DNA of 64,000 bases from Anthoceros angustus. Taxonomy: Eukaryota; Streptophyta; Anthocerotopsida; Anthocerotales; Anthocerotaceae. Made by a program: the position numbers and the translations under genes. The notes beneath the pieces were generated by a model, which searched no databases, was not told the origin of the DNA, and saw only the letters and a list, made by a program, of their open reading frames with translations. The stretch spans positions 1 to 64,000 of the forward strand of contig VJWM01000221.1 of NCBI GenBank assembly GCA_010909165.1, given 5' to 3'. This document shows positions 44,736 to 55,694 of the stretch, piece by piece. Each line of letters starts with the position of its first letter. The stretch's first letter is position 1.

Positions 44736-46175
44736 TCTGCTTAGTCCCCACCAATTAAGAGTCTGAACGCTCAGTTGGGCGCTGGTATGGGGATTTGCCA
44801 TATGCATGGCAGTCGCGTTCCCTCGGCCTGCGTTTGGACTCGATCAAGTTGATTCATAGACGAAATTGCTCTGAATCATAATCATTGGGATATTGATCAT
44901 TGGAAATAAGATTTTGTTTTTTGTGGATCTAGTGACCAAGTTGTAACAGGACGCGGAGTTGCCCGCACTATATACCATCCAGCAGTCCTCTTAATGGTTA
45001 GATAAAATAAGCGCCTCCTGATCCATTTGCCCATACACAACGAGTGCCTCCATGTCCGAGCTTTTGCTGGGAATGCCCAGAAACAGCGCCGTCCATGTCA
45101 CCACATTCCTTGTGACCATAGCTGTGAAAAACCTGCCTTAAACTTCAAAGACTCCAGAAGCCAAGCCCACCATCTTGTCAAAAGAGGCTTTTACTTGAGC
45201 AAGCCGCCTATCTTCATTATCACCCTTACCATGTAATTCTGCAGCCCTATGGATGCCTCGATGCCTTGAGTGGCTACGTCCTGTGTGAACACGGGCATGA
45301 ATTGAACGGAAGATTGCCCACCTACTCGCTTTCGAGCTCTTGCCAAACGTAGGCAGGAGCCGTGACAGTAGGGGGCGAGAGAGGCTATGGTAGGAAAACC
45401 CTGGTTGCCTAGAGCTAGCCTCAGTGCCCACATTTATCCCACGGTCATCTTGTAAGTAGGTTCGATCCCAAGGAACTAGCTTGGCAAGTTCGTCACACAT
45501 ACTCACGCCGGCCCTAGTCTAGTTGTCCTTAGTATGGGTTGGAATTACACGTTGGTGTGGGTTTTAGTTCACTAGTCCATGGCCCCACGTCAGCCTTCCA
45601 AATGCTCCTAACCTTTACGATTCACTAAGTCTACAAACGTGTGCTTAGGTCAAATGGACACACATGTATAAGAACGCCGTGATTAAGCATCCTGAGCTTG
45701 GATCGGTACTTAGATGGGGTGCTTAAAGGGAGTGGATGCCCTTGGTGCAAGTAGCTTAGGCACACCATGGTACAAGTTGTTAAGTACCAAGTTCCACGAC
45801 GGAAATCCGTCCTTAGTGGACTTAAATAAAATTCTTCTTCTTCTTCTTCTACAACCACAATCCTAAAAAAATCATCACAACCTTCCCGTAGCAATCAACC
45901 AATGCCTAACTCCCTCTACCCCCAACATTCGCCAACTCGTTCTTCTCCCTTACGGCATAACCACATGGGGTGACCAAGGGTTGGGTGTTTCTCTTGGGCT
46001 GGCTACCGTGTATCAGCACCTAGCGTGAGTACCCCTGGGTTAGTCGTTCCCTGAGAGCCACCTTTCGGTGTGCTTCAAGCACTAGTCGCCCTGCGAGATG
46101 CCGCCAAGCACAAGCACAAAGCAAATACACCATGCAGCTTTTCACAATAAGAGGAGCTTGCCAAGGCACCAGCGA
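44736..46175. other. Intergenic, no gene recognised
   Basis: It holds several short frames without domains. A (TTC)6 microsatellite lies at 45832-45850. A polyadenylation-like AATAAG occurs after the P450 stop near 44905, but its use cannot be judged. Confidence 0.5.
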
Positions 46176-46301
46176 TGTGCCAACTCTTAACCAAAGAGGC
46201 TCGACCAGCCTCACCTCTTGCCTTCTCACCGCTTGCCATGTGCCAGCTCTTAGCCAAGAGGCTCGACCAGCCTCACCTCTTGCCTTCTCACCGCTTGCCC
46301 T
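46176..46301. repeat. 63-bp tandem duplication
   Basis: TGTGCCAACTCTTAACCAAA and its continuation (46176-46238) repeats from 46239 as TGTGCCAGCTCTTAGCCAA with few changes. GAGGCTCGACCAGCCTCACC is identical in both. Confidence 0.85.
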
Positions 46302-47195
46302 CTCACTGCTTGGCGGACACTGGTTAGCACCAAAGAAACGGGTGCAGAGGAGAGACAAGAAGCTTGGAAGTGATATTGAACTTGTTACAATCAGCTCCTC
46401 TTATAGGTGAGGTTGCCCTCTTGACTTTTGCGCCTCTTAAACTCAAAAGTGGCCCCCAAATTGTACATAGGACCTACTGAACCCAAGGATAATTTATTTT
46501 CTTTCACTGCAATTCTCACCACCAAGATGATGAGGAGGTAAGTAATATCATTTAATCTTGATTATTAGGAACAATTAGTGTGTTAGTTTTACACGCAGTA
46601 CATATGTTGCTACAACATGGATAGCAAGACATAGCTTTGTGGAAAGTGGACATTTTGCTTGTATGGGGTAGCGTACATATACATGGGCATGGGAGAGGCC
46701 AAGAAGGCAGCGTATGCCGGTTTAACTACCTTGTTGTTGGTTTCTATACTAAACGTTAGGTTTTCTGGTTCTTATTTGGGTTAGTTGAGGAGGACATTAT
46801 CGTTTTACAATGGATGAGGGTATTATTCTAATTAGCTGCTATTTATCTATTTACCGGCTATTATTCTAATTATCTACTTGGTCAGCTGATCAGTATCTAA
46901 TATGGAAATAGGTACCTCTAGTCTTAACGGTTTCCGCTGCTCGGGCTATCAAGACTGTGAGCAACATCGGGTCTCACACAGCTAGGCTATAGAGGTCGTG
47001 GGATGGCCGACAGCCCACGACCGTTTCATTCTCTCCCACATGGCACGGTTGGGTCCTCCTGGCCTACGGTAATCTGCGCCTGCAAGTGGGGAAATAGCAT
47101 GGAAAATGCCTCGGGCTCCCATATAGCAGCACTATCTGGTTCACCGCTCCAAAATACCAAGAAATCAATAACGCACCTACTTCGGAGTTCCCAAG
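46302..47195. other. Intergenic, nothing recognised
   Basis: AT-rich single-copy DNA. I see no gene, RNA or repeat. Confidence 0.5.
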
Positions 47196-47380
47196 TTCAA
47201 TGACAGTAGAACGTGGATACGGTAACAAGCCAATTGCCCAAGCTAGTTTCAATTGTTCTAACTAGAGAATGGTATTGTTTTTAATTCAATGACGGTGAAC
47301 GTGGATGTCAATGCAATTGCCCAAGCTAGTTTCAATTGTTCTAACTAGAGAATGGTATTGTTTTTAATTCAATGACTGTG
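47196..47380. repeat. 83-89-bp tandem duplication
   Basis: TTCAATGAC starts at 47196, 47285 and 47368. The first two units share CAATTGCCCAAGCTAGTTTC and AATGGTATTGTTTTTAATTC without change; the third start is only a partial unit. Confidence 0.85.
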
Positions 47381-47928
47381 TTGTACCATGCAGATCAAAA
47401 TCTTATGCTTGTTGTTTAACATCATATCTCCATATCTTGAGTAGCTTGTTGCTAATACATCACTTTGTCTCAGAATTGATTGATACATAGTGTTATTCAT
47501 CAAATTCTGAACAATGCAGAGGACAAACATCTTTGATGTTTTTCATCAGCGCATGTTATTGTTCAAACATTAAAGTCATGGAACAATAACACGAGTATAT
47601 GACAAAATAAATATTGATGCACCATTTTGTTACTCGAGTAATCGTCTTAGAGAGACTAAAAATAGTAATAGACTCATTGTCTATAGACTTGCCCAAATAT
47701 GTTATCCCAAATGACCTTGAGTTGGCACCAGAAAATGTTAACATTATCTTATATTTATAGATCAAAAAATTCCCTAAATTACTTTTATTAAAAATATATT
47801 TAGATTTTAAAAATATGTGGGTAGCGATAATAGTCTACTTAGGTAGCGAGACATGCATAATTTAAGCTCTATATATGAAGGTCTATGGTTCTCATAAGTA
47901 TTGTTTTAGAACAATTGAAGCTATCATC
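47381..47928. other. Neprosin gene upstream region
   Basis: AT-rich. AAGCTCTATATATGAAG at 47862-47878 contains a TATA-like TATATAT about 60 bases before the chosen ATG, a plausible core promoter. Confidence 0.4.
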
Positions 47929-49996
47929 ATGACGACTATGCAGTTTGTTAGTGTGCTGATATTGCTAGCTTGTTTTTCAATTATGAGTTATGCATATGAA
48001 TCATCGTTCAAAGTGGGGAATCTTGAGAATGTTGCCTTACCATTTGTTATATCCCATAATGTACTTTTTTTTCTTATTGTGCTTTTTTTTCATTTTTTGA
48101 TTCAAAATGTTTCGCTTAACTATTGTACCATTCTCAATTTACTTTTTCAATGGTGTCCATTTTTTTCTTATTGTTTTATGGTGTATCCATTATAGCTTTC
48201 CGACGGTTCTATAATAGATTGCGTAAGAATTGAAGACCAGTTAACATTGCGACATCCACTACTGGAAAATCATGTTATTCAGGTAGTTGTATGTCTTAAT
48301 TTATTATCCTTAAGTGTTTACTATTACCATGTTAAGATCTTTTTATTCTCTTGTCTACAATGAGATCATTTTTTGTTGTCCTGTGTATTGCATCTTCCAC
48401 TTTTGTGTAGAAACCTCCTATCATTGCGACTCCATCATCACATGTGGAATTCAAAAACAAGACACACGCGCCAAAGCAACTATATCATCATGAAGTCAAT
48501 GCTTGTCCAGATGGTACTATTCCTATTTTGCGTTCTTCTAAGGGAGATGTCCAGAAACAAAGAAGGCGCAAAGGTTATCCCATATCGATATATAAATTCA
48601 GCGATTGATGATCCACGAAGATGGTCAACACCATGTAAGTCATTCTCTATGTAGCTGATAGCTATTGCATGTACATTTGAACAAAGAGAACATAAGTTGA
48701 TTATTAATTTGAAAATATAGATGTATTTGTTAATGTTCTATTAATTAGGAAATATTGAATTACACCATTCGGACTATTGATTGTCATTGTTGTAGCATGT
48801 GGTTGCTTCCAAAATTTGGAGAGGTCAATGGGGTGGAATAAGAATTAGCATGTACGATCCTATGGTTGGTGAAGGAGATATGTCGAGTGCCCAGATGAGG
48901 ATTCTTAGGACGTCATTGGGGCCAGCAACAGCAAACATTGAATCCTTTATCCCTTCCAAAACCATAAATGCTGTAGAAGTGGGTTGGCACGTAAGTTTAT
49001 TTCTTCATAAAATTTTTAATCGCAATTGATGGTTCATCAAAATATATTACGTTCAAGTCTAACAAAACATAATATTTGAAGTTTGTATCCTTTTTTTTTG
49101 TTTGGCAAACAGGTGATACCATCACTTTATGAAGATGAAAAGCCTCATTTGTATATTGCTTGGACGGTACCGCCTATCCTATTTACTCATTTTAATGCCC
49201 AAAAAACTTGTATGCTCTTTTGTGGCTTTTTTCTTTCTATAATTGAAGATTCACTAACATCACATCTTTTTGCGTAAGTGCAGGCCGACAACTATCGTGA
49301 TACGGGATGTTTTAATCTCCATTGTTTTGGATTTATCCAAACTAGTTTAGCCTTTGTGTTAGGTGGTGGTTTTCATGGTGACTACATCGGTGATAGCATG
49401 CTTTACGTCATCACAAAAGTATAAAACCTCATATCTTAGTCCAATATTTTGCGTTTTCTCTCGTCACTTAGGTTCTTGATTTCAATATTTGTTATTTTTC
49501 CTTGTATCCATGGTCTCTCTTTTTTTTAATCTTAAAGTTACAATGTTTTTCATGTTTTTTGTTTGCTTTGTTTTTAATGCAGGCAGCTGCAGCAACTGAT
49601 GACTTGTGGCTATTTATAGAGAGCATACCCATTGGTTATTGGCCAAATATAATTTTTTACCCATCTGTTCTTTATAATGAGTTTCCAGATAACGTAGTAT
49701 GGGGAGGAGATGTCTTTATGGCAAGTAAAGCATCAATCGTGGAAATGGGAAATGGAAAGTTTGGTTCCGAAGGGTTGGCTCCGGTACCATGTGGAGTAAA
49801 TGATGTACCAGCTCATTTAGCTTTATTGCATACATTTTCTGTGATAAACTCAGCACTAGTCCCACGGGATGCGAAAGAAGCAAAAGTATTTGAGACGGAT
49901 CCGCTAATCTACGATCACAACATCTTATTCAACAATCCATCTGGTGATTGTTTAGCTGGAGGTGTTTGGTTATATTACGGTGGCCCTGGAATGTAA
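47929..49996 (+). CDS. Neprosin-domain (DUF239) protein, seven exons, one frame defect
   Basis: Predicted secreted glutamic-peptidase-like protein. Exons: 47929-48045, 48196-48282, 48411-48634, 48796-48990, 49113-49166, 49284-49418, 49583-49996. The start at 47929 gives a signal peptide (MQFVSVLILLACFSIMSYA). Exon 2 carries the pro-region pattern DGSIIDCV and HPLLENHVIQ; exon 3 has ACPDGTIPILR. Exon 4 ends NAVEVGWH, exon 6 has TGCFNLHCFGFIQT, and exon 7 has IPIGYWP, VVWGGDV and WLYYGGPG at the C-terminus. Exon 3 is 224 bases, one short of keeping frame, and runs into a stop after YKFSD, while HEDGQHH is readable in another frame; this is a one-base loss or a sequence error. The second catalytic Glu expected in WGGE is Asp here. 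It may be a pseudogene or a non-peptidase. Confidence 0.8.
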
Positions 49997-50673
49997 TATT
50001 ATTTCCATAAACTTAAAACAATATGATGTACTTCCTTTGAGTTGAATGATATCCAAGTTCCAGTTGTGAACCTTGGCAATACAATTTTTTTTGGTGAAAA
50101 CTTGATGTAAAAAAGAGATTGAGAAAATCCATCTACCCCGAGAGTCAACAAGCACAAATAAGCTGAGAACGCGATTGAGCGAATTTTGAATGAGAGGGCA
50201 TGTTACGGATGTTGATAGAGAAGAATGAGGTCAGGCCGCCCTTGTGGGCGATCATATTCCACTAGGCGGGCTTTGGCGTCAAAGAAGGGAGGTTTAGTAC
50301 ATTAGACGGTTCGCCGGGTAGAAGAGCCCGCGGGAGGAGACTTGGGTCGGGGCCAACGTGTGGCAAGCCGATAGGCAGCCGCGGCGCGTCCGGGGAGTGG
50401 GTTGGGTGGCCCGTTCCTGCTCCGCACGTGGTTGGTGATAAAAAATACGCGGCGACAGTTTCCGCCCGCCAACACCAGGCGATAATATAGCCGCAAGCTC
50501 ATCGACCCTGAGAAGCCGCACAGCTGGACGCCCGCAGATCCTGCCCAGCGAATTCCTGTTCCGGGGAAATCTCGCCCCGGTGCGCGATCGATCGGCGCGG
50601 CGAAGTGCGTCGCGGAATTGGGTGGTGAAGACCTCGATGCTGCCAATGCAGAGGTGGGCGTGCGCGCGGCAGC
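49997..50673. other. Intergenic between neprosin and ABC1K genes
   Basis: It changes from AT-rich (to about 50160) to strongly GC-rich. Long minus-strand frames here are composition-driven. It probably contains the ABC1K promoter; no specific element is recognised. Confidence 0.45.
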
Positions 50674-51370
50674 ATGAGGCGCTCCCAGCGGAGATTGCCG
50701 GACGAGTGGGCCGTGAAGTTGCGTGAATTGGAGGTGAGAACCCCGCTCCTGTTCCGTAGCAAGGCCGGCGCCCGGGTGGTGGAATCCTCAGCGGCTGCTG
50801 CCGCGGCTGTCCCAGGCCCGTTTCCGGCCGGAGGCAAGGAGTGCGTCCGCGTCTCGTTCCCTCTCCGGTTCGCGTTCGGGTGCGGCGTGGGCGACGGAGA
50901 TGCGCACGGGCTGGTGCTCCGCCTTGCAAACCTCAAGGTTGGCGCGGATTTGGACAGGAAAGGAGAATGCGCAGCGGGCGGGCTCTTGGGCGGGAAAGCG
51001 GCCAAGGCGGCCGCGGTCGCGGATGCCGCCGGGGTACTCCTCCTGGCTCAGGCCTTCTGCGGGCCCGCGGCGGGAATCGCCATGGCGTGCATGGCGTTGG
51101 TAGGGATGGCCCGGGCTGTTCTCAGGCAGGTCGTGAATGGCAGCAGTGGCAGGGGAGGTGGTGGAGGAGGAGGAGGGTTGTGTGGGAGAGCGGAGGAGTT
51201 CTCTGCTGCAGCCGGGGTGCTGTCCATCGCCATCCCGCTGCTGAAATGGCGGAAGCCGGAGCTCTACCGGAAGGCGAGGTGCGTGGGAGCAGCCATCCCG
51301 CTCGCCGCGGGCTACGCGCGGACGGCCGCGGAGGTGCGGTGCGCCTCCCGGCGGGGAGGCGAAATGGAGG
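50674..51370 (+). CDS. Possible N-terminal extension of the ABC1K gene, in another frame
   Basis: The frame from 50674 (MRRSQRRLPDEWAVKL) is open for 333 codons and contains ordered protein-like stretches (LKWRKPELYRKAR, IPLAAGYARTAAEVR). In the ABC1K frame KWRLRHRWAARRVCHLL continues smoothly from 51363. A single-base indel in the G-rich run near 51350-51360 would join the two into a protein of about 829 residues. Without it this is a separate GC-driven frame. No domain is recognised in the extension. Confidence 0.4.
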
Positions 51371-53161
51371 TTGCGCCACCGCTGGGCTGCGAGGCGGGTG
51401 TGCCATCTCCTGGAGGATTTGCAGGAGCCGTCCGCGCTGGGTTGGGTGCGGGAGGTCGCGGAGGCGGGGTCGCGGGTGACCGTCCGTGGGGCGTGGGTTG
51501 CGACCGCCCGCCCCGGCGACCGGTCGTGGCTCACTTTCTCCTTCCCGCTTCCGCTCGCGCGAGCGCTCGGGCGGCGGGAGCGCGGCGGCCTGGTGGAGGA
51601 GAAGCAGATGATCGTGACGGTGGAAGGCAAGGCGGAGAAGGCGTTCTTGGACGGGGAGCCGCCGGCGGAGTTTGAGAGGTATCAGTATCTGGCGCAGCTG
51701 GAGGAGGAGGAGGAGCGGAGTGTGGAGGGATTTGGAGGAAGAGCGGGTGTGAGGTCCGAGAGCTACCTGAGCGAGCTTGGGGTTAGTCCCGGGGGGTGGA
51801 AGGGATGGGAGCAGCGGGTGTCGTTGTTTCTGCGAGCTTGCTGGCTGGCTGTAGTGTTTTTGCCGCTGCTTTTGCTCGCTCCTTTGGTGTATTTGTTGTC
51901 GGAGATCTTCATCGGGGCGTGGAGAGTGCGGATCAGGCGGCTGGTGTGGTGGATGGTGCGGGTTTGCCTTGAGCGGGGAGGTGCGGCGTTTATCAAATGG
52001 GGACAGTGGTCGGCTACCAGGGAGGATCTGTTTCCGGAGGATTTGTGTGTGGAGTTAGGGCGGCTTCATGATCGGGCTCCGGAGCACAGTTATCGGGAGA
52101 CGAGGCATGTGGTGCAGCGGTATCTTGGACGGCCGATAGAGGAGATTTTTGAGGAGTTTCCGTGCAAGCCTTGTGCGTCTGGGAGTATTGCTCAGGTTTA
52201 CAAGGCGAAGTTGAGGAATGAGAAGGACGGGAGTGTGACGGATGTGGCTGTTAAGGTGCGGCATCCCGCCGTGGGGATCAGGATTCATCAGGATTTTCAG
52301 ATCATGTCAGGGATGGCGGATGTTGCGCAGAGGTTGCCTGGACTGCGGTGGCTGAACCTGCGGCAGAGTGTGGAGCAGTTTTCGCATACCCTTACCGCGC
52401 AGGCGGATCTACGAGTGGAGGCTGAGAATTTGGAGCAGTTCAACAAGCATTTTAGTGAGCTGCAGGCGTCTGTGGCGTGGCCGAAGCTGGTGCCGGGGCT
52501 GGTGTCGGAGGGAGTTATTGTGGAGTCGTTCGAGAGAGGGCAGGCTTTGCATGTGTTTCTCGGGCACCGCGGCCGGTCTATGCTTAACACGCAGATTGCG
52601 GCTATTGGAGTGGACACGTATTTGAAGATGATGCTTGTGGACAATTTTGTGCACACAGATCTGCACCCTGGGAACATTCTTGCGCGTATAGCGGACGACG
52701 GAGGGGTTCAAGAGAGGCTCCAGCTTGTGCTGCTTGACTGTGGATTGGCTGAGAAGCTGCCGCCCCGGGTCAGGTATCACTTCATTTCGTTTATTATAAT
52801 GATCGGTGCCGGCGATGGGGAGCGTGCGGCACACCACCTGCTCAGATTCTCGTGGCCTTACGAGCAGAGGTGCAAGAACCCGCAGCTGTTGACAGAAGAT
52901 ATGAAGGAGCTCTTCGCAGCTGACTGTAATCTACGAGAAAGGCCTATTGACCTGAATGACGTTCTGAAGAAAGTATTGCAGCTATGTCAAAAGCACGAGG
53001 TTACCATCGATAGTTCTTACGCAACTCTGGTGGTGGGAGTGTGTGTGCTGGTGGCCTTCGCTCGCAGCCTGGATCCAGACATGTCCATCATGGACGCTGC
53101 CGTTCCTTGCTTGTTTCTCTACAACCTTACAGGCCAGGTCATGGGCAGGATCTATGGGTAG
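51371..53161 (+). CDS. ABC1/UbiB-family atypical kinase (ADCK2-like)
   Basis: An intronless 596-codon frame with all hallmarks of the ABC1K/UbiB family, which acts in mitochondria or plastids in quinone and lipid homeostasis. Residue numbers are from the Met at 51371: a hydrophobic hairpin at about 157-180 (LAVVFLPLLLLAPLVYLLSE); the KxGQ motif in FIKWGQW at about 209; the Ala-rich nucleotide loop ASGSIAQVYKAK; the lysine in VAVKVRHP; the catalytic loop VHTDLHPGN at about 427; and the metal-binding LLDCGL at about 455 (DCG in place of DFG). The C-terminus is complete. The true start is uncertain: a 333-codon frame at 50674-51675 overlaps in another phase and may be the N-terminal part cut off by one frameshift near 51355. 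The ADCK2-like subgroup is my impression only. Confidence 0.88.
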   Translation: MRHRWAARRVCHLLEDLQEPSALGWVREVAEAGSRVTVRGAWVATARPGDRSWLTFSFPLPLARALGRRERGGLVEEKQMIVTVEGKAEKAFLDGEPPAEFERYQYLAQLEEEEERSVEGFGGRAGVRSESYLSELGVSPGGWKGWEQRVSLFLRACWLAVVFLPLLLLAPLVYLLSEIFIGAWRVRIRRLVWWMVRVCLERGGAAFIKWGQWSATREDLFPEDLCVELGRLHDRAPEHSYRETRHVVQRYLGRPIEEIFEEFPCKPCASGSIAQVYKAKLRNEKDGSVTDVAVKVRHPAVGIRIHQDFQIMSGMADVAQRLPGLRWLNLRQSVEQFSHTLTAQADLRVEAENLEQFNKHFSELQASVAWPKLVPGLVSEGVIVESFERGQALHVFLGHRGRSMLNTQIAAIGVDTYLKMMLVDNFVHTDLHPGNILARIADDGGVQERLQLVLLDCGLAEKLPPRVRYHFISFIIMIGAGDGERAAHHLLRFSWPYEQRCKNPQLLTEDMKELFAADCNLRERPIDLNDVLKKVLQLCQKHEVTIDSSYATLVVGVCVLVAFARSLDPDMSIMDAAVPCLFLYNLTGQVMGRIYG

Positions 53162-53518
53162 ATGGGAGTTGTCAAGTGATGCGTTCCGTGGCCGTTTGGT
53201 TTCTCCTGGCAGACTTCAATAGTTCTGACTGACAAAAAAGTGTAAACAAATCCTCACTAGTGTACAATAGTAAGCTTGCGTGTCCAGGCCGGAAGCATTC
53301 GCGGAGTATCATGCTTGTGGGCCTTTGTCCTTTGCGCTGTTGCGTATTGTCGGCATGTTGTCTTCCACACTGCGACACGTTCTAGTTTCTAAGTTCCACA
53401 CAAGGACCTCTGAATTGATTCTCGTTCCAGGGGAGTGTGTTGATCAACACAAACCCGCACATTTTTCACAGTGACAATTGGTCTATACATACGTAGTTTG
53501 GGCATCAGCAAAACCAAG
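53162..53518. other. ABC1K 3' flank
   Basis: No gene or repeat is recognised. The ABC1K terminator lies here but I cannot mark a specific signal. Confidence 0.45.
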
Positions 53519-55230
53519 CATCCCAGAGACTCACTTGAACCCACCACCCTGGCCATGCAGGGTCCACGAAAGCTGTGCACCAGTCCGTCCATGTCTGTTC
53601 ACCAGCTCTGACCCGGCTGCTTCCATGCCCTGATGCTTCTTCTCCTTGCCTGCATCTCCTTTGCCTGCTCCCAAATATTGGCACCCTTGTATACGTTTGA
53701 CATCAACACATTGTGCAGCATACGTTTGCATTTGGCCAGCACAGCCCAGGAGATCCACCATACATGTGTGGTGCTCAACCGTGGGAGCGATGCCATAATC
53801 CCTGCTCATATCCTCAAAGTCTGTCGCACCTTGTGGACGAGACCCGCATGATTGCATGCTGTTAGCACACAAAGAACTGCGATGCCCACTGGCTGTATGC
53901 CATCTCTGCTCATACTCTGGACCAAATCGAAGACCACTTCAGTGTCCTTAACAAGTGTAGCCAGCAATCAATGCACTCCAGGCTACAACATCTCTTTGGG
54001 GTAACGCTTCAAATACCTGCTGTGCATCAACCATGCTCCCGGCCTTCCCGTTCATGTTCATCAAACTGCCGGCCACAAGCACATCACATTCAAGCCCTCG
54101 TTCTTGAACCTTTACATGGAGCTGCCTTCCCAAATGCAAACCTGCCACGTTTGCACATGCCTGCAGAAGGTACACAAGTGTCACGCCATCAAGCACAGCA
54201 CAGCATTCTTCTTGCATAACCCATAATTGCAAAGGGCTTCCTGGCCCATGCCCTGCTGGGCATAGCCAGCAATCGGAGCATGTCACTACTTCTTTTCGAC
54301 CAAGACCACCAAACAGCTTTTGAGCAGCTTCCAAGCTACCACACTTTTCATTCATGTTCACCAAGCTCTTGGCTACAAACAAGTCAGCCTGAAGCACTCT
54401 TTCTCTGATTGTGCATAAAGCTGTTTCCCCTTCTCAAATGCCGGAGTGACCACAGTTGCACATGCCTATAGGACGCATTTATACGTCACAGAGTCAGGTA
54501 CAGCGATGCCTCCTTCCTGCAATATCCAGTGGAGGGCTGTTCACCAAACTGCTGGCTACGAATACATCATGTAGATGCCCTGGTTCTCTAATTTGGTGAT
54601 TGAAGCTGCTTCCCTGCACACTCTAAGGGGAGCGTGCCCACACCTGCGCATGCCTGCAGAAGGGACACAGATGCAACTGAGTCGGGTACAGCTATGCCTC
54701 CCTCTTTCATCGCACTGTACAGATGGAGGGCTTCGTGCCCCATGCCCTGCTGGGAATATTCCCTGCAGTAACAGCAGCCATGTAACCATGTCTTTTTGAC
54801 CAAGTCTGTCAAACACTCCTTGAGCATCTTCCAAGGTGCCACACTTCGAATAAATGTTCACCAAGCTGTTGGCTACAAATACATCAGCTTGATGTCCTTG
54901 TTTCCTTAACTCCGTCAGAAGCTCCTTCTGTGTCCCCAGAGCAGGGGTGCCCATTGTTGCACAGTCCTGAAAGAGACACAGAAACGTCACAGAGTTGGCT
55001 ACAGCCATCCCTTCTTCTTGCATAGCCTTGCGCACACCAAGAGCTTCCTGTCCCATGCCCTGCTGGGAACCCCCTGCAGTCCGAGCAGTCCACGTCACCG
55101 CATCTTTCTCACCAAGTTCGCTAATGGCGTTCGCTTCCAGCCAGACATTGTCTTGAACAAGCTAGTGGGAACTCATCCCAGAGACTCACTTGAACCCACC
55201 ACCCTGGCCATGCAGGGTCCACGAAAGCTG
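53519..55230 (-). pseudogene. PPR pseudogene between 57-bp direct repeats
   Basis: Minus-strand pieces in several frames match the PPR gene to the right: FVANSLVNIYSKCGTLEDAQ, VFDRLGQKDMVTW, LQACANVAGLHLGRQLH, GSMVDAQQVFEALPQRDVVA and HHTCMVDLLGCAGQ. The order is that of the C-terminal repeats and E region, ending at a LVHSF-like sequence near 53580. Stops and frameshifts are frequent. The block is bounded by CATCCCAGAGACTCACTTGA and its continuation, an exact 57-bp repeat at 53519-53575 and 55174-55230. It is an inverted, decayed duplicate of the neighbouring gene or a close relative. Confidence 0.85.
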
Positions 55231-55694
55231 CCCACACAACGGATCCTGCTGCGCTTCACCCATGGTGATAGTGGACTTCCATTCGCACTTGTGTTGAACA
55301 CTAAAGTTGATCACCTCCATTTTCAGAGCAGCAAGCTGCGCATCCGACGATTGGCTCACTGTTCTTAATTTTTTGCCTGGTATCCTGGGCATCAAAGTGC
55401 GGGTCTGTGAAACTCAAATTGTGGTCGCCTCCAGCTATGCAGAGTGCAGACATCGTATGACACGGGCCGATTTTGCTGCAAATGTGTTGCCTCCAGAGAC
55501 TCGGCTCTGGAGGCAGCATTACTGTTCGTTTGGACAAGCATGCTGTTGGGCCACCACCTCAGCGAATTCCATTCAAGTCCTGCTGCTAGTCCTCTTGCTT
55601 GGCGATGGCACATCCGTATCCTGTTTCAGATTGACCTGCAGGTTGGACCGAGGTCCAGCTCTCGCACAAGCACATCGTATCCCAGGCACAGGAC
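55231..55694. other. PPR gene upstream region
   Basis: Several short frames on both strands, none recognisable. It separates the divergent PPR pseudogene and PPR gene and presumably contains the promoter. Confidence 0.45.

Noticed and set aside
46020-46410. Overlapping frames on both strands around the 63-bp duplication
   Set aside because: They arise from the duplicated unit lacking stops in several frames; there is no protein similarity that I recognise.
50788-51630. 280-codon minus-strand frame opposite the ABC1K 5' region
   Set aside because: It is an antisense shadow of a GC-rich coding region with no recognisable domain and unusual Ser/Arg/Pro content.
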